From: Patescibacteria group bacterium
GTDB taxonomy: Bacteria; Patescibacteriota; Microgenomatia; UBA1406; GWC2-37-13
Assembly: GCA_025057905.1 (NCBI GenBank)
Contig: JANWUX010000002.1
Span: 240,064-304,063, forward strand
Length of the DNA stretch: 64,000 bases
Direction of reading: 5' to 3'
Below are positions 57,050 through 64,000 of this stretch, in pieces. The notes under the pieces were generated by a model that was given only the letters and a program-made list of their open reading frames with translations, was not told the DNA's origin and did no database searches. The translations under genes were made by a program, and so were the position numbers. Within the stretch, counting starts at the first letter, position 1, and every line of letters begins with the position of its first letter.

Positions 57050-58306
57050 TTAGTTCTTGTTTGGGATTTTCGTTTTTTCTGATAGCTCAGTAAGAGTTTT
57101 TCTTATCTCTTCTTTTATCTTATCAAGATCTTCTTGGGCTTTGTTTATGAAACCTGAGGCCTTGGTCAGAGTCCCCTTGACTAAACTTAGATTGTCTAAT
57201 TTTTTTATGATTTCTTCAATTAGATTGTTAATAAGTGCCAAATCGATTGTCCCGGATCTCATCTCTCTTACTCTTAGCGCCAGCAAAAGCTTGGCTCTTA
57301 CTAGTTTGTAAGCGACCTCAAGAAATACAGGATCAGGATCAATTTTGTCTAAGACGCAAATCGTCCGGTTGTTAGAGTAATCTCTAAAAACACCGATTGT
57401 TTGATTGACATCTTTAATAACATTTTTTCCGCTTAGGACAGCCACTGAAGCCTGGGCGTTTCTATTCTCTTTGGCTCTTTCCAGCTCTTCCAGGAGTGCC
57501 GAGAGGTTCATTTGTTTGTCTTTGGCTTCGAAAACCATACTCAAAATAGCGCCACCAGTGCTGGCTGAGTTTAGAGTGACAACAATATCGCCAACTTTGC
57601 TATCAAGCATCAACCCAGAGGTTCGGCCTGTTGGCAGACAGGTATCGCCGAAAATCGAGGCAATTTTTTCTATCTGAGCAAAAACTAAGTTTTCGTAATC
57701 TAATCCTTTCTGTGTTCCCTTTTCTCTCTCTTCCTCGACAGCTTTTCTTGCTACCTGACTAGCTTTTATCTCTTTCTCAATGGCAATTAATCTTTCCATC
57801 ATCTCTTTCTTAAAAGTAGAAAGCGGGCTTTCAGGATTATTGGGATTGAGTAGACTGACGACTTTTGAGGCATCGGAGTCAAAATATTCAGCTAGAATTT
57901 TTTTGATCTTGGCAGTGGCACTGCTGTTATTTTCTTCATCGAAAAGATCAGAAAGTCGACCTCCTTCGCCTAAGTACTGTTCCAAAACTCTTGACATTAA
58001 ACCACTCTGAGGATCAAAATTTTCGGTAAGTTTTTTTTGAATAAGTTCATCGGTCTCCTTAAGCCTGTTCTCAAACTCGTTTTTTAGCTGAATAAACTCT
58101 TTGTCAACCTGACTGATGAATTTTTGAAATTCCTTTTCGACATAGTCAACATTGGTCGTTGTCTCAATATTCTTGAGAGCAATTAAGCCAATTTTCAATG
58201 CCCTAATGATAATTTTTTCTCTTTCACTTTCGTTATAATTAAGGATTAAATCAATAATTTCTTTGTCAGTAATGGTGATTATTAGTTTATTCAGTCCCTC
58301 GTTCAC
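57050..58306 (-). CDS. RmuC/DUF2130-like coiled-coil protein with PD-(D/E)xK nuclease motif
   Basis: A 418-residue soluble protein. The N-terminal ~200 residues are helical and charged, with coiled coils (about 55-95, 170-200). A compact domain follows (about 200-330): G-L-D-Y-E-N, then K-V-G-D-I-V-V-T-L, then M-V-F-E-A-K-D-K. D240 and E260-x-K262 make a plausible PD-(D/E)xK active site. A coiled-coil N-part before such a domain is the layout of RmuC and DUF2130 proteins. A short palindromic insert (C-L-P-T-G-R, residues 223-228) lies between the two motif parts. The C-terminus is helical again. Nuclease activity is inference. Confidence 0.6.
   Translation of the reverse strand: MNEGLNKLIITITDKEIIDLILNYNESEREKIIIRALKIGLIALKNIETTTNVDYVEKEFQKFISQVDKEFIQLKNEFENRLKETDELIQKKLTENFDPQSGLMSRVLEQYLGEGGRLSDLFDEENNSSATAKIKKILAEYFDSDASKVVSLLNPNNPESPLSTFKKEMMERLIAIEKEIKASQVARKAVEEEREKGTQKGLDYENLVFAQIEKIASIFGDTCLPTGRTSGLMLDSKVGDIVVTLNSASTGGAILSMVFEAKDKQMNLSALLEELERAKENRNAQASVAVLSGKNVIKDVNQTIGVFRDYSNNRTICVLDKIDPDPVFLEVAYKLVRAKLLLALRVREMRSGTIDLALINNLIEEIIKKLDNLSLVKGTLTKASGFINKAQEDLDKIKEEIRKTLTELSEKTKIPNKN
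57627..57642. repeat. Short palindromic insert inside a coding region
   Basis: CCTGTTGGCAGACAGG has 5-bp complementary ends and reads in frame as C-L-P-T-G-R on the minus strand. It resembles a GC-richer palindrome I remember being inserted, in frame, in many CPR genes. No second copy was seen in this window. Confidence 0.4.
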
Positions 58307-58464
58307 GATAAATTAAAAACCTCTAAAATTTAATATATAAAGAAAATTCCAATGGTTAGTTAAATTTTATGATATAAATTAATTAAATTTTACGGCATAA
58401 AGAAGTAAGTTTGAAAATAAAAATATCAGACTTAAATTTTGTGATAAATTGAAAAACTTAAGAA

Positions 58465-58905
58465 ATGACCATAGAGAATCAATCCTATCTGATCATCTAC
58501 TTGGGGATTGGCTTGATTGTTTTGGAAATTATTCTTGGAGCGGTGGCAGGCTTTGATCTCTTTTTTAATTGGGGTAATTCTGATAATCTCTGGAGTCGTC
58601 GGAATTCTGACAAAAAATTTATTTGCCCTTGTGTCTTCAATCAGTGCTCTCTCTGTAGTTTACTTTTTAATTCTTAAAGGATTTATCAGAAAAAAATTAG
58701 TCATCGAAACAAAAAATACAAATGTCAGTAATCTTATTAACAAAAAAGGCATCATTACTAAAAAATTACTCGAACAGAGGCCGGCCAGGTAAAAGTTGAG
58801 GGTGAGATTTGGAGAGCCATCAGCGATGAGTTAATTGACAAAGACGAGGAAGTGATAATAAAATCTGTTAGTGGGGTCACTTTAATTGTGGACAAAGCAA
58901 AATGA
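58465..58905 (+). pseudogene. NfeD-like membrane protein, two frameshifts
   Basis: Three frames together encode a normal short NfeD: membrane segments Y-L-G-I-G-L-I-V-L-E-I-I-L-G (frame 1), then L-I-G-V-I-L-I-I-S-G-V-V-G-I-L (frame 2), and the C-terminal OB-fold G-Q-V-K-V-E-G-E-I-W-R-A (frame 3). The first shift (+1) is at the T6 run 58561-58566, the second (-1) at the A6 run 58760-58765; they cancel, so the end is in the first frame. The TGA at 58903-58905 overlaps the stomatin ATG. NfeD and stomatin proteins work as a pair at membranes. The conserved sequence on both sides of the shifts suggests a very recent defect, slippage or sequencing error. Confidence 0.75.
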
Positions 58906-59792
58906 CAGCGGTATTTGTTTTTTGTTCAATTTTGGCAATTATTTTTCTTGTTTCCTCGGCGAAAATCATTCGACAGTACGAAAAAGGCGTTGTCCTTAGA
59001 CTTGGAAAATTTCATTCGATTATCGAACCAGGATTAAATCTCGTAATTCCATTTTTAGACACGTTAATAGTTGTTGATGTTCGAGAACGAGTAATTAACG
59101 TTGAACCTCAAAAGGTAATCACAAAAGACAACGTTACCGTGACAGTTGATGCCGTAATTTATTATAAAGTTGTTGATCCAGTTAAAGCGACATTCGAAGT
59201 TGAAGATTTCAATGCAGCAGCGACGACATTAGCTCAAACTAATCTCCGAAATGTAGTTGGTGAAAAAACTCTTGATGAAACTTTGGTGGCGAAGGATGTT
59301 ATTAATAGTAGTCTAAGAGACGTTCTTGATGAGGCGACAAATAATTGGGGAGTGAAAATAACCCGGGTTGAGGTTCAAAAGATCGATCCTCCACCAGAAA
59401 TAGCTGAAGCAATGAGTCTTCAAATGAAAGCTGAAAGAGAAAAGAGGGCGTCAATACTTTCATCTGAGGGAATAAAGCAGAGTCAGATCCTTGAAGCCGA
59501 AGGAAGAAGAAATGCAGAAATTCTTAAAGCCGAAGGCGAGGCAAAAGCGAAAATTATTAAAGCTGAAGCTGAAGCTCAAGCAATCCAAAAAGTTGCTGAA
59601 GCTGCCAATGCTTTTTTTGATGAAAAAGCTAAGGCTTGGCGGAGACTTGAGGTTTCTTCAGTGGTTCTAAAAGATAATACAAAATTTATTATTCCAGCAA
59701 ATAGTGAAATTGTTAGTGTTTTGAATCTGGAAGGAGACTCGAAGGCAGATCAAGTTATTCCAATACAAAAGAGAAATAAAAGGGACTCATAA
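58902..59792 (+). CDS. SPFH/stomatin-like membrane protein (slipin)
   Basis: A 296-residue protein with an N-terminal hairpin-type membrane segment (about 3-20) and the SPFH domain: Q-Y-E-K-G-V-V-L-R-L-G-K (about 26-37), P-G-L-N, V-D-V-R-E-R-V and D-A-V-I-Y-Y-K-V-V-D-P. A helical region (about 190-235) rich in A-E-G/A-E-A repeats follows and should mediate oligomer formation. It belongs to the slipin class, whose genes are usually coupled to nfeD, as here (ATGA overlap). It probably forms a membrane scaffold; exact role unknown. Confidence 0.9.
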   Translation: MTAVFVFCSILAIIFLVSSAKIIRQYEKGVVLRLGKFHSIIEPGLNLVIPFLDTLIVVDVRERVINVEPQKVITKDNVTVTVDAVIYYKVVDPVKATFEVEDFNAAATTLAQTNLRNVVGEKTLDETLVAKDVINSSLRDVLDEATNNWGVKITRVEVQKIDPPPEIAEAMSLQMKAEREKRASILSSEGIKQSQILEAEGRRNAEILKAEGEAKAKIIKAEAEAQAIQKVAEAANAFFDEKAKAWRRLEVSSVVLKDNTKFIIPANSEIVSVLNLEGDSKADQVIPIQKRNKRDS

Positions 59793-59872
59793 ATTCTCAT
59801 TTCTAATGCTAAATTGACCGATTTTTAAGTTTTTTAATGGAAAGTTTTTTAAATATTTAGTTTATACCTTTC

Positions 59873-61417
59873 TTGTTCTCTTTTTGGATAAGGCTAACTT
59901 TAATAATTCTCTTTTTGCCGTTAGTTCTATTTTTCAAAATTATCTCTCGTAAAGATTCTGTCGATAATTCAATCAGCTCCAAAAACAAACTTCTTAAATT
60001 AGTTACAAAATTTCTCATAAAGGTTTTTTTTACAACAATTGTTTTGATATTAATTTTCCCTCTTTGGCTTTTTGGTTATCTAGCTTTCTTTTTTGGTGTT
60101 AAAGAGTTTCTCGGTCTAAATCCCCAGTTAGTCGCTATCAGAGGAACGGGATCAATGTATCCCACCTTTCCGAAAAGCCAAAAAAAGGACCCTAAAGAAA
60201 AAGCCAAAGAACTTGTTGCTTATGTTGAAATGTTTCCTTACCCTCAGGGTTTGTCTTTGCTTGGTCGACGTTACTTCAACTATCGGCTCAAACGAGGCGA
60301 TATTGTCTATGTTGAAAATGAAATAATCAATAAATCATCTCAGCAAACTTATGGAACAGCCTCAGGTTGGGTAAAAAGAATCATTGCTTTGGAAGGTGAT
60401 ACAGTAGAGTTAAAAAGCGGAATTGTCTACCTTAATGACCAACCACTTGCTGAGCCTTACACCGCCAAACCACGCTCCACTTTTGGGCAACAATTTCTTA
60501 GAGAATGCAAGAAGATTACTGTCCCTAGAGGAAAAATTTTTATTATGGGCGACAATCGAAAAGGAAGTAGTGATTCTCGAGAGATTGGTTTTGTTGATAT
60601 TGCTGATGTCAAGTTAGTTCTTCCTTTGGAACATCAGATGGTAAAGTTTACTAAATATTGGCGTAAAACTGACAATGATTTTCAAGATGAAGCAAAAATT
60701 AGACTTGATAAAAGGAAGTATCTTGAGCTTTTGAATCAAAAAAGAAGAGAACTTGGCATTTCACCCCTTAGATATCAAGAAAAGCTTGAGATTTCAGCCA
60801 AATTGAGGGGTCAGGCGATGATTAAGTTCAATGATCTTTCTTTTGAAGCCACAATAAGTGGTTACACAATGAAAAAAGCAATGAACGAGGCAGGCTATGA
60901 CAATATCATCTGGGGCGAGACGTTGGTCGAGGGCTATTTAGAAGTAGAAGAGCTCATTGAATATCAAACTCAGTTTCCGCGAACAGTTAAGTTCTTAATC
61001 GATCCCAAGTTTCAGGAATTTGGAATTGCAGAGATTGAAGGGAAAATCAATAACTGTCCAACAAATCTTATAGTCAGTCATTTCGCTGGCTATGTTCCAC
61101 CAAATTATCCAAGAGAAGTTGTCGATGGTTGGGAACGATTTCTAAACGGCCTCATAGAGATCAGGAACGAAATGAATACCATGAAGCAAAATCAAAATTT
61201 TTATGAAAAATACCAGAAAGAAATTGATGATATCCACCAAATCCTCGAACAAAGAATCCAAAAACTAGCTCCAATTGTTGAAAAAATCAGAAAAAATCTT
61301 TGGTTAAGTGAGGAGGAAGAAAAAATTCTAAATGAGGATAGATCAATTCACGAGAAGAACAATGAGTTGCTTGAAATTTTGTATGAAAAAATTCATTCAG
61401 AAGAACAGAAACAATAA
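59873..61417 (+). CDS. Signal peptidase I fused to a CAP-like domain and coiled coil
   Basis: A 514-residue fusion. Two hydrophobic helices (about 4-22 and 44-75) precede the SPase I domain: G-T-G-S-M-Y-P-T-F with nucleophile S94, V-K-R-I-I-A-L-E-G-D with general base K168, and M-G-D-N-R-K-G-S-S-D-S-R (225-236). The normal P-G-D is E-G-D, and a ~50-residue stretch lies between box B and the lysine region. Residues ~280-410 look like a CAP/SCP (YkwD-type) domain: L-L-N-Q-K-R-R-E-L-G-I-S-P-L, W-G-E-T-L-V-E-G and F-G-I-A. The tail (425-514) is a coiled coil. The start is uncertain: TTG 59873 is used; an ATG at 59837 in the same frame is followed by a TAG after 7 codons. Confidence 0.8.
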   Translation: MFSFWIRLTLIILFLPLVLFFKIISRKDSVDNSISSKNKLLKLVTKFLIKVFFTTIVLILIFPLWLFGYLAFFFGVKEFLGLNPQLVAIRGTGSMYPTFPKSQKKDPKEKAKELVAYVEMFPYPQGLSLLGRRYFNYRLKRGDIVYVENEIINKSSQQTYGTASGWVKRIIALEGDTVELKSGIVYLNDQPLAEPYTAKPRSTFGQQFLRECKKITVPRGKIFIMGDNRKGSSDSREIGFVDIADVKLVLPLEHQMVKFTKYWRKTDNDFQDEAKIRLDKRKYLELLNQKRRELGISPLRYQEKLEISAKLRGQAMIKFNDLSFEATISGYTMKKAMNEAGYDNIIWGETLVEGYLEVEELIEYQTQFPRTVKFLIDPKFQEFGIAEIEGKINNCPTNLIVSHFAGYVPPNYPREVVDGWERFLNGLIEIRNEMNTMKQNQNFYEKYQKEIDDIHQILEQRIQKLAPIVEKIRKNLWLSEEEEKILNEDRSIHEKNNELLEILYEKIHSEEQKQ

Positions 61418-61524
61418 TCTCTCCAAAAGAGAACTAAAGAGTTCGTGTTTGGTTGTGTTTGCTTCTCATTCATATTTATTTTATTATTGATTTGTTGCGG
61501 ATTCTTCGCTTAGTTAGTAAAATT

Positions 61525-61644
61525 ATGTATCAAGACTTGAAACTAAAACTGAAAGGTTGTAAAATTTACGAAAATCAATTTGGTAAAAAATTAGTCTATC
61601 ACAAAGAGTTATGTCAAGTCATGAAAGATTACCTCAGTTACTAG
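61525..61644 (+). CDS. Possible 39-residue peptide
   Basis: ATG 61525 to TAG 61644, basic and Tyr/Leu-rich, no recognisable motif, overlapping the next frame by 34 bases. No Shine-Dalgarno. Included as a weak candidate only. Confidence 0.15.
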   Translation: MYQDLKLKLKGCKIYENQFGKKLVYHKELCQVMKDYLSY

Positions 61645-61937
61645 GAGCTTTACAAGCTCTAAGAGAGGCAGAAATGTTCCCTCCTGGATCAAAAGAAAGA
61701 GAAGAACTTGAGAAGATGGGTTTTTATGGTATTTCTACAAGTAGTTACTTTGACGAACATCCAAACCCACCTCCAGAGAAAGGGGGAATCGGAAGATTAA
61801 ACTCTCGCAGAAAAGGGAGTGGCCGTCCAACTCCTCAAGAATTAGCAGATCGTGTCGCAAGAGAAATGCTAGCTAGTGGAAGGACTCCTCAGGAGATCGG
61901 TCAAGTAGTGGCAAGAATCTTGGGTTTCAAGGGGTAA
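61611..61937 (+). CDS. Orphan 108-residue hypothetical protein
   Basis: A small soluble protein, unrecognised. The N-terminal ~40 residues are helical (L-G-A-L-Q-A-L-R-E-A-E-M), the middle is Pro/Gly-rich (P-N-P-P-P-E-K-G-G), followed by a basic linker R-R-K-G-S-G-R-P and a C-terminal amphipathic helix pair (E-L-A-D-R-V-A-R-E-M-L). Amino-acid use is richer in Gly, Pro and Arg than its neighbours, which may reflect later acquisition. Composition and size argue for a real protein. The 250 bases after it hold nothing recognisable. Confidence 0.45.
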   Translation: MSSHERLPQLLGALQALREAEMFPPGSKEREELEKMGFYGISTSSYFDEHPNPPPEKGGIGRLNSRRKGSGRPTPQELADRVAREMLASGRTPQEIGQVVARILGFKG

Positions 61938-62184
61938 AGAAAATTAATTTTTTATTAGAATCTTCTCGAACATACAGATTACATTCCTACACTCTTTCAT
62001 GAGCATTATACTTTTTTGATGTTTCTTAATAAAGAAAATAATTGAAGATTAAGTATCTATTTAATAAAACTAAATTTAGATTTTGATTTTTTATTTATTT
62101 TATTAATAATCTAGTTCCTCAGACAGGTTTTAAGTTTGGTTGCAAAATCATTGAAGTTGTCGAACCAAAAATTCTTGTAATTTT

Positions 62185-64000
62185 CTAGAACACTTGCAAT
62201 GCTTTTTTTGTTTTTAAGAATAATTTAACATTTATAACTAAATCATCGAGTAAAAAGTCCTTAGTTTTTTTCTTGTTTTTGGTCTTGAATATCCTGGAAT
62301 ATCCATCGATTTTTCTATAGCCATCTGTATGTTCTGTTCCTTTTGGATCAATAAACAAAATTAAATATCGTTTGCCTTTTTGTGCCCAAAAAATAAAATC
62401 TGGCTTAAAATTGGCAAGATTGTTTTCTTTTGGATTATAGTAAGGTATTGAAACTTCATCTAAATTTTGATCTACTTTTGAAAACATCCACCAGTCAAAT
62501 CTAGAAAAAATGTTGTCAGGTTGAGCAATATATTTTTCTAGCTCTTCGATAAATTTTACTTCACTTTCAACTCTGATAATATTATTAAGATAATCGATTT
62601 TTTCTGCCTCCGAAATAATCACCGGTAAATAATAATGATTAGCCAAATACTTTATTTTGATTTTTTTATTTTTGATCTCAAAATTTTCTGATTGTTGAAA
62701 CAATGTCATCTGTTTTTGAAACTCGCTTAATGGAATTTTTCCATATTGCTCTCTTAACCTTTTTTCTCTTTCAGGATAATATCTGACTTCTTCAATCTTT
62801 CTTTTAATTTCCTCGTATTTCTCTCCATTGATAAATCTAATTTTTTTAAAGTGAACAATCTCATTCTCTAATTTTTTAAATTTATCAAGCTCTTTGTTTT
62901 TAACAGAAAAATAATCAAAAATCCGACCTAAAATTAGCTCTGGATCAGCAAGAAAATTATTTTCGCCAAGATCATAGTATTGATCTTTTCTTTCAAAACT
63001 TTCTTTAATTTTTTTTAAAACCTTTACTTGACAATCATATTTAATCAAAGCAATTTTTTCGCCTAAAAATTTATAAAAATTTGAGGTAATATCAAAATCT
63101 TTGCTATTAATTAAGTATTTTTGTACATCTTTTTCCTCTGCTAAAATTCTCTCGGTAGTTTTATAAATCGGCACTAAAAGAAGATGTTTCCTTACTTCAG
63201 GATTTAAAACAAAAACATCGCCCAAACTCTTATCTTGTTTTTCTGCTTTTAGTGTGGCAATTATCTCTTTTAAGTTTTCTGCCTTAGTGCCAAAGACAAA
63301 TAAACTTTCAATTGGTAAAATTAAATCCTTTATTTTTTGAAATAATTGTTCATTAATTAATTTAGCATTTAATAAATTTTGAAGTCGCTTGCGTTTAGTC
63401 TTCTGTGGCTCTATTCTTACTCCTCGACCAACTGACTGTAAAACAAATTTTTTAGCATCGCTTCCAACTCCAATATTAACAAATAAAATAACATTTGGCC
63501 TATTAGAATCCCAACCTTCATAAAAAGTGCGAGAACCCATCAAGATATTTATATAAGAATCGTCTTTATTTATCGCTTTAAAATAACTTTCATTTTCAAA
63601 GCTTTCGTTTATCTCGTATCCTTCTAATTTATCTTTAAGCCATTCTGAAATATCACCAATCTTGATTAAGGCAAAAGGTTTTTCGGCAGTCATCAACCTA
63701 AAAATAAATTCCTGTTTATTGCTAGGAATTTTTAATACTTCAATTTTGCCCGGTATTTAGTGTTAAAAACATATTTTAAAATATCTTTATATTGCAATTT
63801 TAAAATCAAATCAAAATCAATAAAACATTCCAATTCTTCAAAAATAAATTTATTATTGCTACGAAACTCTTTGATTAGTTCCTCTTTTGCTTCTTTAAAA
63901 AGATCAGCTCTAATTTCATTATTGGCTACTTTTTCTAATTCTTTAAAAAATAATTCTCAATCAGATTGTTTTATATCGACAGAGTTAACAAGGGTTATAA
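62185..64000 (-). pseudogene. Type III restriction enzyme Res subunit, C-terminal part, broken (continues past window)
   Basis: The intact C-terminal frame (62185-63696) has helicase motif V/VI features M-G-S-R-T-F-Y-E-G-W-D-S-N-R-P-N-V and Q-S-V-G-R-G-V-R-I-E-P, then a PD-(D/E)xK endonuclease domain with F-K-P-D-F-I-F-W and I-D-P-K-G-T-E-H near the C-terminus. Upstream sequence (63757-63956) encodes more of the same protein in another frame: a -1 shift near 63756 joins F-N-T-K to I-P-G-K-I-E-V-L. An in-frame TGA at 63957-63959 (S-D-stop-E-L-F-F) breaks it again. The enzyme would cut DNA with a Mod methyltransferase, which is not in the window. Probably inactive. Confidence 0.78.

Overview
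The window comes from a small, AT-rich genome of the Candidate Phyla Radiation (Patescibacteria), most likely Microgenomates. This rests on reduced proteins (trigger factor without its PPIase domain, ThrRS without TGS, an ATP-synthase delta with only the C-terminal domain), a 23S rRNA gene with no 16S or 5S beside it, short intergenic spaces, and several conserved proteins of unknown function. TGA is an ordinary stop codon here, so this is not a UGA=Gly lineage. The phylum is inferred from gene content, not from a tree.

Layout. 0-3.1 kb: 3' end of a DNA polymerase III delta' gene, then two paralogous membrane-anchored glucosaminidase-like proteins flanking trigger factor and an unknown protein. 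3.3-8.5 kb: type IV pilus block with six prepilin-like proteins followed by pilM-pilN-pilO. 8.5-10 kb: rpmF-nusB-rnc-rpsP. 10-18.4 kb: recG, a class A penicillin-binding protein, the thrS-infC-rpmI-rplT operon headed by tRNA-Arg, and a membrane-anchored methyltransferase. 18.4-22.5 kb: ridA (N-terminus out of frame at an A7 run), a large unknown membrane protein, phosphomannomutase/phosphoglucomutase and holA. 22.5-23.4 kb: about 900 bases of apparently decayed DNA. 23.4-28 kb: PfkB kinase, ruvC and an isolated tRNA-Ala/23S rRNA unit with its own promoter. 28-31.6 kb: a very divergent enolase homologue and PEP synthase. 31.7-36.8 kb: ruvA-ruvB, tRNAs, a glycosyltransferase pseudogene with three frameshifts, a small-channel-like membrane protein, a short yraN and rplS. 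36.9-50 kb: pyrG, topA, the complete F1Fo ATP synthase operon and dnaE. 50-57 kb: a ferredoxin-reductase-like flavoprotein, asparagine synthetase fused to an F420 glutamyl-ligase-like domain, a LysM protein, tRNA-Thr, and surface polysaccharide genes. 57-64 kb: an RmuC-like nuclease candidate, an nfeD (two frameshifts)/stomatin pair, a signal peptidase I-CAP fusion, small orphans, and a broken type III restriction (Res) gene running off the end.

How it works together. Most of the window is housekeeping: replication and recombination (delta', HolA, DnaE, TopA, RecG, RuvABC), translation, energy (F-type ATP synthase, PEP synthase) and cell surface (PBP, glucosaminidases, pili, LysM, glycosyltransferases). 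The most unusual items are the AsnB/F420-ligase fusion, the enolase homologue with lost catalytic residues, the signal peptidase-CAP fusion, repeated placement of -10 boxes 6-8 nt before start codons (leaderless transcription), two tRNA genes that end 5 nt before a start codon, and a set of frameshifts, most of them at homopolymer runs, that could be decay, slippage or assembly error.
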